Positions 55,635 to 64,000 of a DNA stretch of 64,000 nt are shown one piece after another. The number at the start of each line of letters is the position of its first letter. The stretch's first letter is position 1. Source of the DNA: Actinocatenispora rupis. GTDB lineage: Bacteria; Actinomycetota; Actinomycetes; Mycobacteriales; Micromonosporaceae. A program made the position numbers and the translations under genes. The stretch is taken from NCBI RefSeq assembly GCF_016861975.1, contig NZ_BOMB01000008.1:62001-126000 (forward strand), written 5' to 3'. The notes below the pieces were generated by a model, which saw only the letters and a program-made list of their open reading frames with translations, did no database searches and was not told where the DNA came from.

Positions 55635-57572
55635 TCAGGCGAGTACCGCGACGGGAGGCCCGTCGATGGGTACGCGGTGGTACCGGGCGGCCCCGGCCGG
55701 TACGTCTCCGAGGCGCAGTCGTACGAGTTCGCCGTCGGGGTACCGGATCGCGACGGTGCGGTCGGCGACGGACACCGCGAAGCCCCGCGCCAGCGCGTCG
55801 GGATGCACCGCGTCGGCGGACAGTACGACGAGGCTGACGTACACGGCGTCGCCGCCGGGATGCACGGCGCGGACGTACGGCGTGGCCGAGCGGGGCCCGA
55901 ACGCGTTGGCTTCCGCCTCGGTGTGCGTGGCCGCGTTCGCCCAGCCGGACAGGCCGATCATCGCGGCGGTGAGCCCGTCCGGCGTGGTCGCGGCGGCCCA
56001 TCCGGTACCGGTGGTGACGGTCGGCGCGGTCGCTGCGGCCACCGCGTACCCGCCGTCGCGGACGGTGCGGCCGGGTGCGCCGGAGACGAGGTGGATGCGG
56101 ACCTCCCACGGGCCGCGCGCGACGGAAGCGGTTTCTATCCGGTAAGCGCTGTCATCGACGGTGGCGGTGTGCCAGGACGACGCGTACCGGTCGGCGACGG
56201 CGATGCGCTCGATCCGGGTACGCCGGGACGGCGTGCCCGCGGCGGACAGTACGGCGATGTGACCGTCCACGTCGCGGTTCCATGCGGCGGGCGCGGTGTC
56301 CGGCGCGGCATGCGTGGCGTACGCCAGCTTGGCGTAGTGCGGGTCGTCGCGTGCCGGCGCCGGCGCGGGAAGGTTGTGGTCGCTGCCGTGGTTGAGCAGG
56401 CGTACCACGCCGTCATGCACGGTGGACGACAGCACGAAACCGGGGCGGGGCAGGGCCATCACGGTGTCGTCGCGGTCGTTCGGCACCGACGCCTCCGGGT
56501 CCGTCCACACTGGAGCGTCCGGCGGCAGCAGCAACCCGAGAAAGCCTTTACTGGCCCAGTACGGTGAGCCGGGCCCGGAGTACTCCTGGGTGGTGGGCAG
56601 GTGCGTGTCGTACCAGCCGAGGGTGAGCAGGCCGCGTTCGTCGGGGACGCCGCGCTCGACGAAGTGCCGCACGACGTCGGAGGCGAGCCGCCGCGTCTGG
56701 CCCGGTGACAGCGGACTCGCGTCGAACAGCGCGCCGAGCCACAGCGGCGCCACGCTCGCGAAGCGGTACGTCAGCGACCGGCCCTGGTGCACCGGCGCCC
56801 CGTCCGCGCCGAAGAAGTACTGGTACTGCGCAAGGAACTCGCGCAGCCGCTGCCGGTACACCGCACCGCGGCCGCCGTCGTCCGCGACCATTCTGGTCCA
56901 CAGCAACGGGTACAGGTGCATGGCCCAGCCGATGTAGTAGTCGTAGTTCGCGCCGGCGCCGTCCGAGTACCAGCCGTCGCCGCGGTACCAGGGCTCGATC
57001 GTGTCGAGGCCGCGCTCGATCTCCGCCGGGTCGTGCGGTCCGTCCACGGACGCGAGGAACTGCTCGGTGACGACCTGGAACAGGATCCAGTTGTTGTCCC
57101 AGGTGCGCTTGCCGACGAAGCCGCCGAGCCAGGACCGCACACTGTCCTGTGTGGACACGTCGAGCCGCTCGAACAGCCACGGCCGACTCTCGTGCAGCGC
57201 GATGGCGATCGCCGCCGCCTCCACCATCTGCTGCGAACGGTCCACAATGGACGGCCAGCTCCCGGCGGCGCCGGCGGCGAGACCCCGGGAGTATCGCTCG
57301 ATCAGGTCGTCGACGCCCTCGCCGTTCGCGCCCGCGATCCGGAACGCGGCCAGCAGGAACGTGCGGGCGAAACCCTCCAGGCCGTCGGAGACCACCCCGG
57401 ACCGGCTGTTCCGGCCGGGCATCCGGTACTGCGCGGCGTCGTCCGTCGCGTACGGCGCGACCGAGTCGAGCAGGTGGTCGGCCAGGGCCTCCCAGTGCAG
57501 GCGCCCCCATCCGGTCCGGGTGGAGCGCGCGCGGTCCAGCGGCGGCAGGTACAGGTACGGCGGGGTGCTCAT
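55635..57572 (-). CDS. DUF2264 domain protein
   Basis: A 645-residue protein. The N-terminal ~390 residues match the DUF2264 alpha/alpha-barrel family: RTGWGRLHWEALADHLLD, SDGLEGFARTFLLAAFRIAG, KRTWDNNWILFQVVTEQFLASV and YDYYIGWAMHLYPLLW are its segments. A beta-rich C-terminal half follows, as in polysaccharide lyase-like proteins. DUF2264 proteins are linked to pectin or uronate sugar use, and an ABC sugar transporter with a shared operator lies 3 kb away. There is no signal peptide, so it acts in the cytoplasm. Confidence 0.82.
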   Translation of the reverse strand: MSTPPYLYLPPLDRARSTRTGWGRLHWEALADHLLDSVAPYATDDAAQYRMPGRNSRSGVVSDGLEGFARTFLLAAFRIAGANGEGVDDLIERYSRGLAAGAAGSWPSIVDRSQQMVEAAAIAIALHESRPWLFERLDVSTQDSVRSWLGGFVGKRTWDNNWILFQVVTEQFLASVDGPHDPAEIERGLDTIEPWYRGDGWYSDGAGANYDYYIGWAMHLYPLLWTRMVADDGGRGAVYRQRLREFLAQYQYFFGADGAPVHQGRSLTYRFASVAPLWLGALFDASPLSPGQTRRLASDVVRHFVERGVPDERGLLTLGWYDTHLPTTQEYSGPGSPYWASKGFLGLLLPPDAPVWTDPEASVPNDRDDTVMALPRPGFVLSSTVHDGVVRLLNHGSDHNLPAPAPARDDPHYAKLAYATHAAPDTAPAAWNRDVDGHIAVLSAAGTPSRRTRIERIAVADRYASSWHTATVDDSAYRIETASVARGPWEVRIHLVSGAPGRTVRDGGYAVAAATAPTVTTGTGWAAATTPDGLTAAMIGLSGWANAATHTEAEANAFGPRSATPYVRAVHPGGDAVYVSLVVLSADAVHPDALARGFAVSVADRTVAIRYPDGELVRLRLGDVPAGAARYHRVPIDGPPVAVLA

Positions 57573-57594
57573 CGGACTCCCGGGTCGGGCGGAT

Positions 57595-57644
57595 GGAAAG
57601 CGCTTGCCTAGCCGACGCTATGCACCGGCGCCGCACCACGTCAA
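57595..57644 (-). promoter_or_regulatory. Promoter and LacI-type operator of the DUF2264 gene
   Basis: On the minus strand TTGACG (57639-57644) and TAGCGT (57615-57620) are 18 bp apart, a credible -35/-10 pair. The palindromic operator GGCAAGCGCTTTCC (57595-57608) follows directly and overlaps the start of transcription. The same GCAAGCGCTTTC core lies before the ABC transporter operon. Confidence 0.75.
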
Positions 57645-57713
57645 GAGCCCCGCGACCGGCCTTCGCCGTGTGCGTCCTCCGCGAAAGCCGCCGACCTCAT
57701 CCCCACTCACCTT

Positions 57714-58155
57714 CGGCCGATCGCCCGCCTCCCACGAGCCCTCCCGACGAACGGCCGCGGGCACCGCTTACCGGGCCCGCCGGAGGAGCGCACTCGTTGC
57801 GATGTCGGAGGAGTGCCGCGGTCGGAAACGATCACGACGGGCCGTCAGCATCGACGCTCATGCTCGGCCGATCGCCCGCCGCCCGCGGGCTCTTCCGACG
57901 AACGAGCCGCGGACACCGCTCACCCGGGCTGGCCGGGGGCGCCGCATTCGTTGCGATGTCGGAGGAGTGCCGTGGTCGGAAACGGTCACGACGGGCCGTC
58001 AGCATCGACGTTCATGCTCGGCCGATCGTCCGCCGCCCGCGGGCCCTCTCGACGAACGAGCCGCGGACACCGCTCATCGGGCCCGCCGGGAGGAGCGCAT
58101 TCGTTGCGGTGTCGGAGGAGTGCCGCGGTCGGAAACGGTCACGACGGGCCGTCAG
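57714..58155. repeat. Three ~153-bp tandem repeats
   Basis: Units start at 57714, 57865 and 58019, each beginning CGGCCGATCG. They share TTCGTTGCGATGTCGGAGGA and CACGACGGGCCGTCAG. The array fills most of the 580-bp gap between the DUF2264 gene and the LacI regulator and ends at the regulator's stop codon. Different long frames cross it but none looks like a protein. Confidence 0.75.
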
Positions 58156-59279
58156 CGCTGTCGACGCGCGCCTTTCGACGGCGCTGCAACGGATTCCCGT
58201 GCCACGATGTGGGTTCCGACGGTGACCGCCTGGGTGGGCGGCGCGTTGGTGTCGGTGTCCTCGCCAGCCAGCGCGAGCCGTACCGCCTCGCGGCCCATCT
58301 CCTCCAGCGGTACGTGCACGGTGGTCAGGCCGGGGCGCACCTCGGCGGCGACGGGAACGTCGTCGTACCCGACGATGGAGATGTCGTCGGGAACGGTGCG
58401 GGCGGCCTCGTGCAGGGCCTGCATGGCGCCGGCGGCGACGACGTCGTTGGCGGCGAACACGGCGGTGAAGTCGGGGCCGGCGGCGAGCAGCTCCTGCATC
58501 CGGTGGTAGCCGAAGCGCCGGCCGAACGCGCCGGTCTGGATCAGCTTGGGGTCACTGGGAATCCGGCGTGCCCGCAGTGCCTTGCGGTGGCCGGCGAGCC
58601 GGGCCCGGCTGGTGGACAGTTCGGCGGGCCCGCCCAGGTACAGGATGCGGCGGTGCCCGGCGGCGATCAGGTACTCGGTGATCGCCGCGGCGCCGCCCTC
58701 GTTGTCGTACCCGACCTGTGCGGTGGGTACGCCCGGGCCAAGGGACGGCCGGCCGCACAGCACGAGAACGGACCCGCCGGCAGCAAGCGCTTTCGCCCGC
58801 GCCGCCATCTGCTTCGTGTACGCCGGGTCGGCGACCGCGCCGCCGACCAGGACGACGGCGTCCGCGCGCTGCTCGTGCAGCAGGTCGACGATGGCCAGCT
58901 CGCGCCGGGAATCGCCCTGGGTGGCGGCGATCAGGCACATCCGGCCGCGCGCCGTCGCCTCCCGTTCGACCCCGCGCGCGATGTACGCGAAGAAGGGGTC
59001 GATCACGTCGTTGACCACGATGCCGACCGTCCGCGTCGTACTGCCCGCGAGCGCGCGGGCGTGCGCGTTCACCACGTATCCGAGGTCGCGGACGGCACGC
59101 TCGACGCGCGTGCGGGTGGTGGCGGCGACCGGATAGTTCCCGTTCAGGGTGCGGGAGACGGTGGCGGCGGAGACGCCGGCCCGGGCCGCGACGTCCTCGA
59201 TCGTGACGGGGCCGCTGGCGCCGCCGCGCCGCCGGCCGGATCCGCCGCGACCGGTGGCGGCATGGGCTGGTTGTCTCAT
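58152..59279 (-). CDS. LacI-family transcriptional regulator
   Basis: A 375-residue repressor. After ~24 residues the LacI HTH reads VTIEDVAARAGVSAATVSRTLNG, followed by the hinge helix (ARALAGSTTRTVGIVV). The periplasmic-binding-like sugar domain follows, with AVFAANDVVAAGAMQAL and GYDDVPVAAEVRPGLTTV as family signatures. It should bind the GCAAGCGCTTTC sites before the DUF2264 and transporter genes. A third exact copy of that sequence lies in its own coding region (58783-58794), so it may control itself. Confidence 0.93.
   Translation of the reverse strand: MRQPAHAATGRGGSGRRRGGASGPVTIEDVAARAGVSAATVSRTLNGNYPVAATTRTRVERAVRDLGYVVNAHARALAGSTTRTVGIVVNDVIDPFFAYIARGVEREATARGRMCLIAATQGDSRRELAIVDLLHEQRADAVVLVGGAVADPAYTKQMAARAKALAAGGSVLVLCGRPSLGPGVPTAQVGYDNEGGAAAITEYLIAAGHRRILYLGGPAELSTSRARLAGHRKALRARRIPSDPKLIQTGAFGRRFGYHRMQELLAAGPDFTAVFAANDVVAAGAMQALHEAARTVPDDISIVGYDDVPVAAEVRPGLTTVHVPLEEMGREAVRLALAGEDTDTNAPPTQAVTVGTHIVARESVAAPSKGARRQR
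58783..58794. promoter_or_regulatory. Intragenic copy of the LacI-type operator
   Basis: GCAAGCGCTTTC, an exact match to the operator cores at 57595-57608 and 60521-60532, inside the regulator's coding sequence (Lys-Ala-Leu codons). A functional auxiliary operator is possible; chance is not excluded. Confidence 0.5.
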
Positions 59280-59316
59280 GCGGCAACAGTATCGTCCGGG
59301 TGGTAACGCCGGCGGC

Positions 59317-60366
59317 TCATGCGATGTGCGACAGTTCGTCGCCGTGTATGGGGTGGGCGAGCGGGGCGCCGGCGGCGAGCCGTTCGAGTTCCGCGACGGC
59401 CTGCTCGCCGAGCCGGTGCACCTCGTTGCCGAGCGCGCCGGCCACGTGCGGGGTGAGCAGCACGTTGGGCAGGTCGTACAGGGGGGAGTCGGGCGGCAGC
59501 GGCTCGGGGTCGGTGACGTCGAGGACGGCGTCGAGCCGGCCGGACACGAGTTCCGCGGTGAGCGCGCCGGTGTCCACAATGGATCCTCGCGCGGTGTTGA
59601 TGACGACGGCGCCGTCGGGCAGCAGGGCCAGTCGCCGCGCGTTCAGCAGGTGCCGGGTGGCGGGGGTCTGCGGCGCGTGCACGCTGACGACGGTGCTGCG
59701 CCGACACAGCGTGTCGAGGTCGACCGCCTGGGCGCCGAGGGCGGCGGCCTCGGACGGCGTCAGGTACGGGTCGGCCACGAGCACCGTCGCGTCCAGGTTG
59801 CGCGCCAGCATGATCACGCGCCGACCGATCCGGGAGGCGCCGACGATGCCGAGAGTGATGCCGTTCGTGCCGATCTGCGGCAGTCCCTTGGTACTCCGGG
59901 TCGCGCGCCGGGTGCGCAGTTGGTGGGCGAACCGGCTGACGCGCTTGGCGCCGAACACGATCGCAGCAAGCGTGTACTCCGCGACGGGCACGGCGTTCGC
60001 GTCGGCCGCGGACGACACCTGAATGCCGCGGCCGAACACCTCGTCACCGAGGAACGTCTTGACGGTGCCGGCCGAGTGCACGATCGCGCGCAGCTTCGGC
60101 GCGTGGTCGAGGACGGCCGCGTCGACGCGCGGCGTGCCCCAACCGGTCAGCAGTACCTCGGCGGTGGCGAGCGCGGCGTACGCGTCGGCGGTGTCGAGCC
60201 GGCCGAGTACGTCGGGGGTGGTCAGGTCGGCGACCTCGTGCAGGCGGGCCAGGACCGGCGGGGTGAACAGCGCGCTCAGGTCGGCGTCACGCATCGAGAT
60301 CGCGATGCGCAGCTTCTCCCGCCGGTCGCCGGGGAACACTCCGGCGCCGTCGAATCCTGACCGCAA
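59317..60366 (-). CDS. D-2-hydroxyacid dehydrogenase
   Basis: A 349-residue NAD-dependent enzyme. The Rossmann domain shows LGIVGASRIGRRVIMLARNLDATVLV. VVSVHAPQTPATRHLLN, NTARGSIVDTGALTAELV (catalytic Arg) and LLTPHVAGALGNEVHRLG (catalytic His) are the family signatures. Substrate is likely a 2-hydroxyacid or ketoacid from sugar breakdown. The start is a TTG at 60366, chosen because GGAGG lies at proper spacing before it. It is upstream of the lacI gene in the same direction. Confidence 0.9.
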   Translation of the reverse strand: MRSGFDGAGVFPGDRREKLRIAISMRDADLSALFTPPVLARLHEVADLTTPDVLGRLDTADAYAALATAEVLLTGWGTPRVDAAVLDHAPKLRAIVHSAGTVKTFLGDEVFGRGIQVSSAADANAVPVAEYTLAAIVFGAKRVSRFAHQLRTRRATRSTKGLPQIGTNGITLGIVGASRIGRRVIMLARNLDATVLVADPYLTPSEAAALGAQAVDLDTLCRRSTVVSVHAPQTPATRHLLNARRLALLPDGAVVINTARGSIVDTGALTAELVSGRLDAVLDVTDPEPLPPDSPLYDLPNVLLTPHVAGALGNEVHRLGEQAVAELERLAAGAPLAHPIHGDELSHIA

Positions 60367-60380
60367 CGAACACCTCCACT

Positions 60381-60398
60381 GTAGTAACCGCTTACTAC
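60381..60398 (-). promoter_or_regulatory. Palindrome before the dehydrogenase gene
   Basis: GTAGTAACCGCTTACTAC has 7-bp inverted arms (GTAGTAA and TTACTAC), 15 bp upstream of the dehydrogenase TTG. It resembles a LacI-type operator but differs from the GCAAGCGCTTTC sites, so a second regulator may bind it. Confidence 0.6.
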
Positions 60399-60477
60399 GA
60401 CGGCCGACGGTATGGTGCCGCCGGCTCGATCGTCAAGTGTCAGGCACGTTGCGGTGTAAGGACGTCCGGTCGACGTC

Positions 60478-60532
60478 TTGACAACCGCTCCGGGACGGTC
60501 GTAACTTCGGGCGCCAAGCAGCAAGCGCTTTC
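60478..60532 (+). promoter_or_regulatory. Promoter and operator of the ABC transporter operon
   Basis: TTGACA (60478-60483) and TAACTT (60502-60507) are 18 bp apart. The operator GCAAGCGCTTTC (60521-60532) sits just downstream of the expected transcription start. The layout is the same as in front of the DUF2264 gene. Confidence 0.75.
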
Positions 60533-60586
60533 TATCAAGCCAGCGTACCCGGGCGATCCAGGCGATCCAGCGGCAGGGAGACATCC

Positions 60587-61606
60587 ATGAGCGGCACCGA
60601 CCAGGCGCCCGCGCGGCACCGCACCGGGGACGACGCTCCGCCGGGCCCGCCGGTCGTCGCGCCGGAACGCCTCGTCGCGCGGCGCCGGAAGCTCACACTC
60701 TGGCAGCGGATCAAGCGGGACAAGGTGATGCTCGTCCTGATGCTGCCCGGCCTCGCGTACTTCGTCGTCTTCCACTACGCGCCGCTGTTCGGGTACGTCG
60801 TCGCGTTCGAGGACTACCAGCCGTACCTCGGGTTCGCGCAGTCGACGTGGGTCGGCATGGAGAACTTCGCCGCGGTGTTCGCCGATCCGGCGTTCTGGCA
60901 GTCGCTGGTGAACACGCTGGAGATCACCGCACTGCAACTCGTTCTGTTCTTTCCCGCGCCGATCGGTCTGGCACTGTTGTTGCACAGCATCATGTCCAGC
61001 ACGGTGCGCCGGTTCGTGCAGAGCGTCGTCTACCTGCCGCACTTCATCGGCTGGGTCATCATCGTGTCCATCTTCCAGCAGGTACTCGGCGCGACCGGTG
61101 CGGTGCCCAACCTGCTCGACGCGGTCGGCCTGACGCGCTTCGACGCGATGACAACGCCGTGGTTCTTCCCTTTCCTGGTGACGATCCAGTCGATCTGGAA
61201 GGACTGTGGTTGGGGCACCATCATCTTTCTCGCGGCGCTGCTCAACATCGACCAGGAACTGTACGAGGCGGCCGCGGTGGACGGCGCCGGGCGCTGGCAA
61301 CGGCTCTGGCGCATCACGCTGCCCGGCATCATGCCGGTCGTCATCCTGTTGCTGATACTCAACCTCGGCAGCATCCTGTCGGTCGGTTTCGAGCAGATCG
61401 TGTTGCAGCGCAACGCGGTCGGGCCGGAGCACGGCGAGGTGCTCGACACGTACGTCTACTTCCACGGCATCGTCGACGGGCAGTGGGGTCCGTCCGCCGC
61501 CGTCGGTCTCGTCAAGGGTGTCGTCGGCATGGCCCTCGTACTCGGCGCCAACCGGCTCGCCCATCTCTTCGGCCAGGAGGGGGTGTACGCCGGTGCGCGC
61601 CGCTGA
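60587..61606 (+). CDS. ABC sugar transporter permease, LplB type
   Basis: A 339-residue permease. After ~45 soluble residues come six membrane helices, with the inner-membrane-component signature ELYEAAAVDGAGRWQRLWRITLPGIMP (EAA loop, ATPase contact). The starting helix (MLVLMLPGLAYFVVFHYAPLFGYVVAFEDY) is typical of LplB/YtcO-type oligosaccharide importers. It is the first gene of the transporter operon. No ATPase gene is visible in the window; these systems often use a shared MsmK-like ATPase. Confidence 0.93.
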   Translation: MSGTDQAPARHRTGDDAPPGPPVVAPERLVARRRKLTLWQRIKRDKVMLVLMLPGLAYFVVFHYAPLFGYVVAFEDYQPYLGFAQSTWVGMENFAAVFADPAFWQSLVNTLEITALQLVLFFPAPIGLALLLHSIMSSTVRRFVQSVVYLPHFIGWVIIVSIFQQVLGATGAVPNLLDAVGLTRFDAMTTPWFFPFLVTIQSIWKDCGWGTIIFLAALLNIDQELYEAAAVDGAGRWQRLWRITLPGIMPVVILLLILNLGSILSVGFEQIVLQRNAVGPEHGEVLDTYVYFHGIVDGQWGPSAAVGLVKGVVGMALVLGANRLAHLFGQEGVYAGARR

Positions 61607-62483
61607 CGTCCGTCCGAAGTGGATGGAGCCGCCGACCCGGATCGGCCTGGCCGCAAAGGTACTCGCGCTCGCGGCCATCGCCGTCCTCGTCCTGTACCCG
61701 TTCGTCGCGGTGCTGTCGACCAGCCTGTCCAGCGAGGCCGAGATCTCCCGGCACGGCGGACTCGTACTGTTCCCGACCAGCCCGACGCTTGACGCGTACC
61801 GGGTGATCTTCGCCGGTGGGGTGGTCACCTCGGCGCTGGTGCGCAGCATCCTCATCACCGCCGTCGGGACCGCATGCTCGCTCGCGGCGACCGTCGGCAT
61901 GGCGTACGGGCTGAGCCGGCGCGGCGTGGTCGGCGGCCGCTTCTTCCTGCTCGTCGCGCTGTTCACGATGCTGTTCAGCCCCGGGGTCATCCCGAACTTC
62001 CTCGTGGTCAAGCAACTCGGCCTGCTCGACACGTACGCGGCACTCGTGTTGCCGACGCTGATCAGCGCGTTCAACCTGGTCGTGCTGCGGTCGTTCTTCA
62101 TGAACCTGCCGACCGAGCTGTACGAGGCGGCGCGGATCGACGGCGCCGGCGACTTCCGTGTCCTGCTGCGGATCGTGCTGCCACTGTCGAAGAGCGTGCT
62201 CGCCGTCGTCGCGCTGTTCTACGCCGTCGGTTACTGGAACGCGTTCTTCAACGCCATGCTGTACGTCAACGACGACAAGTGGCCGCTCGCGATGGTGCTG
62301 CGGCAGTTCGTCCTACAAGGACAGTCGCTCAACGACACCGTCTCGTCCAGCGAGACTTCCGTTCCGGCGCAAGCGATCCAGATGGCGGTCGTGGTGGTCA
62401 GCCTGGTGCCGATCCTCGTCGTCTACCCGTTCCTCCAGCGGTACTTCACCAAGGGCGTCCTGACCGGCGCGGTCAAGGGCTGA
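61593..62483 (+). CDS. ABC sugar transporter permease, LplC/YtcP type
   Basis: A 296-residue permease with six helices and the EAA loop TELYEAARIDGAGDFRVLLRIVLPLSK. The GTG at 61593 is chosen because AGGAGG lies upstream at good distance; it overlaps the previous gene by 14 bp, so translation is coupled. It pairs with the LplB-type permease to form the transport channel. Confidence 0.92.
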   Translation: MRAADVRPKWMEPPTRIGLAAKVLALAAIAVLVLYPFVAVLSTSLSSEAEISRHGGLVLFPTSPTLDAYRVIFAGGVVTSALVRSILITAVGTACSLAATVGMAYGLSRRGVVGGRFFLLVALFTMLFSPGVIPNFLVVKQLGLLDTYAALVLPTLISAFNLVVLRSFFMNLPTELYEAARIDGAGDFRVLLRIVLPLSKSVLAVVALFYAVGYWNAFFNAMLYVNDDKWPLAMVLRQFVLQGQSLNDTVSSSETSVPAQAIQMAVVVVSLVPILVVYPFLQRYFTKGVLTGAVKG

Positions 62484-62515
62484 GCGCCCACCCACGTGTT
62501 CGGAAGGAGAAGCAC

Positions 62516-64000
62516 GTGCCAGAAAACGCTTCGGGCCTGAGCCGTCGTACCGTGCTGCGTGCCGGTACCGGTGTCGCGGTCGCGGGCACCATCGGCGCCG
62601 GCGTACTGTCCACTGTGGCCGGTTGTGGTACGGACAGCGGCGCCGGCAAGGTGTCCAGCGCCGCCGACGTGACGCTGCCGAAGACCATCCCGTACGACGG
62701 GCCCACGCCCGACGTGCCCGGTACCCCGGAGGGTGTGCCGGCCGGTTTCTACGCGTACCCCAAGCCGGTGAAGGCGTTCGCGTCGCCGCCGCTGTCGAAC
62801 GAGCGGATCACGGCCATCACCAACGTGATCGGTGCCCCGCCGCCGGACCGTTCGGCGAACCCGGCGTGGCAGGCGGTCGAGAAGCGCCTCGGCGCCAGCG
62901 TGGACATCACGTCGGTGTCCTCCGCGGACTACGAGACGAAGCTGAACACCGTCATCGCCGGCGGCAAGCTCCCCGACATCATGCTGTACGACGGTGGCGG
63001 GATGAGCGACCTGCCCGCGTTCCTGGCGGCCAAGTGTGCGGACCTGACGCCGCTGCTCCGCGGCGACAAGGTGAAGGACTTCCCGCATCTGGCGGCGATC
63101 CCGCAGCTCGTCTGGCAGACCTGCACCCAGGCCGGCAAGCTCTACCTGCTGCCCATCCCGCGCAACCTGGTGGGCGGAAGCGGTTTCTACAACAGCACCC
63201 TGTTCGGGCAGGCCGGCGTCAAGTCCACACAGGACATCAGGAACGCGGACGACTTCCTCGGCGTACTCAAGGAGCTGACCCGGCCCAAGCAGAACCGCTG
63301 GGCGCTGGGCAGCACCAACTTCGGCACCGTACCGTTCCACCACATCTTCGGCAGTCCGTTGAACTGGCGGCTGGACGGCGGCAAGCTCGTCCGCAGCTAC
63401 GAGACCCCGGAGTACCAGGCGGCGTTGGAGTTTCTGGTCAAGGTGCACAAGGCGGGCTGCTTCGTGCCGGGCTCCGAGGCGTGGACCAAGCAGCAGATGA
63501 TGGACGCTTTCCACACCGGCAAGGTCTCCATGGTGTACGACGGGTTGCCGGCCTTCGCCGGCCCAACCGGTTACTATGCGGCGCTTCCCGCCACGCACAA
63601 GGGATTCCAGGCACGGCCGTTCCTGCCGTTCGGGCACGACGGCGGCAAGCCGGTCACCTGGTTCGACAACAAGGCGTTCGGCTGGGTGATGCTGGCGAAG
63701 GCGGACGAGAAGCGGCTCCGCACCGTACTCAAGGCGTGCGACTTCTTCGCCGCACCGTTCGGCACCGAGGAGTACCTGCTGCTGAACTACGGGGTCGAGG
63801 GCACGGACTACCACCTCGACCCGCACGGCAATCCGGTCCTGACGGCCAAGGGGAACCAGGACACGCTCGTGCCGTGGAAGTACCTGAGCGCACCGACGCA
63901 GGTGGTGTACGACCCGACTTCCAAGGAGTACGTGGACATCCTGCACGACGCGTACGCCAAGCTGATCCCGACCGCGGTCGCCGATCCGACCGAGACGCTG
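62516..64000 (+). CDS. ABC transporter solute-binding lipoprotein, truncated by the window edge
   Basis: At least 495 residues of an extracellular sugar-binding protein. A twin-arginine leader SRRTVLRAGTGVAVAG is followed by a lipobox (TVAGC), so it is likely a Tat-exported lipoprotein. LYLLPIPRNLVGGSGFYN and KLPDIMLYDGGGMSDL are typical of LplA/YtcQ-type binding proteins of oligosaccharide importers. The GTG at 62516 follows GGAAGGAG. It binds the sugar for the two permeases encoded upstream. The C-terminus lies beyond the window. Confidence 0.92.
   Translation, partial: MPENASGLSRRTVLRAGTGVAVAGTIGAGVLSTVAGCGTDSGAGKVSSAADVTLPKTIPYDGPTPDVPGTPEGVPAGFYAYPKPVKAFASPPLSNERITAITNVIGAPPPDRSANPAWQAVEKRLGASVDITSVSSADYETKLNTVIAGGKLPDIMLYDGGGMSDLPAFLAAKCADLTPLLRGDKVKDFPHLAAIPQLVWQTCTQAGKLYLLPIPRNLVGGSGFYNSTLFGQAGVKSTQDIRNADDFLGVLKELTRPKQNRWALGSTNFGTVPFHHIFGSPLNWRLDGGKLVRSYETPEYQAALEFLVKVHKAGCFVPGSEAWTKQQMMDAFHTGKVSMVYDGLPAFAGPTGYYAALPATHKGFQARPFLPFGHDGGKPVTWFDNKAFGWVMLAKADEKRLRTVLKACDFFAAPFGTEEYLLLNYGVEGTDYHLDPHGNPVLTAKGNQDTLVPWKYLSAPTQVVYDPTSKEYVDILHDAYAKLIPTAVADPTETL

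Noticed and set aside
57714-58155. CRISPR array from the regular repeats
   Set aside because: The units are ~153 bp tandem duplications without short repeats alternating with unique spacers, and there are no cas genes.

Overview
The window is chromosomal DNA of a very high-GC actinobacterium. The evidence is GC-saturated third codon positions, frequent GTG starts, the fused actinobacterial Kgd 2-oxoglutarate dehydrogenase, a nickel superoxide dismutase with its own maturation protease, a SigB/F-type sigma factor with an RsbW-like anti-sigma factor, and an Erm rRNA methylase. The gene content suggests a soil or filamentous lineage such as Micromonosporales, but I cannot fix the genus. No rRNA, tRNA or CRISPR array was seen.

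Layout. 0-8 kb: end of an AraC-type regulator, a coiled-coil membrane protein, a 2'-5' RNA ligase-like protein, an acyl-CoA carboxylase alpha subunit, an acyltransferase-3 membrane protein, an alpha/beta hydrolase and a secreted phospholipase D-like protein. 8.4-13.7 kb: an accessory island of lower GC. It holds a Crp-type regulator and a Pycsar-effector-like membrane protein on the minus strand, facing a divergent three-gene operon: a class III cyclase-like protein, a large protein with a degenerate P-loop, and an unknown protein. The cyclase C-terminus and the P-loop protein N-terminus share a peptide motif. This is the best candidate for an undescribed defence or signalling system. 13.7-16 kb: sigma factor, anti-sigma factor, GNAT acetyltransferase and sodN. 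16.2-18.7 kb: a small cryptic element flanked by 24-bp direct repeats. It is inserted in the 3' end of a methyltransferase gene and now separates sodN from sodX. 19-35 kb: sodX, malic enzyme, a phosphotransferase, a LysE/LysG pair, flavin reductase, two MDR reductases, an MFS transporter, phosphate acetyltransferase, an ABC-F protein and a DExH helicase. 35-42 kb: DUF6104 protein, Kgd, an ABC exporter and an autoregulated XRE gene. 42-46.8 kb: acetate kinase, phosphoketolase and an Erm methylase preceded by a six-codon MRLRLR leader peptide. 46.8-55 kb: FAD oxidoreductase, TPR membrane protein, PQQ-propeller lipoprotein, hotdog-like protein and a two-component system. 55-58 kb: repeat-rich non-coding DNA around a DUF2264 gene. 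58-64 kb: a LacI-controlled carbohydrate locus with regulator, 2-hydroxyacid dehydrogenase, two LplB/YtcP-type permeases and a lipoprotein solute-binding protein cut by the window edge.

How the genes work together. Xfp, AckA and Pta form a phosphoketolase/acetyl-phosphate branch spread over two loci. DUF2264 and the ABC transporter carry the same GCAAGCGCTTTC operator, so they probably form one LacI regulon. SodN needs SodX for maturation. The cyclase, the Pycsar-like membrane protein and possibly the cNMP-binding Crp protein could form a nucleotide-signalling unit. Several convergent gene pairs are closed by strong hairpins.
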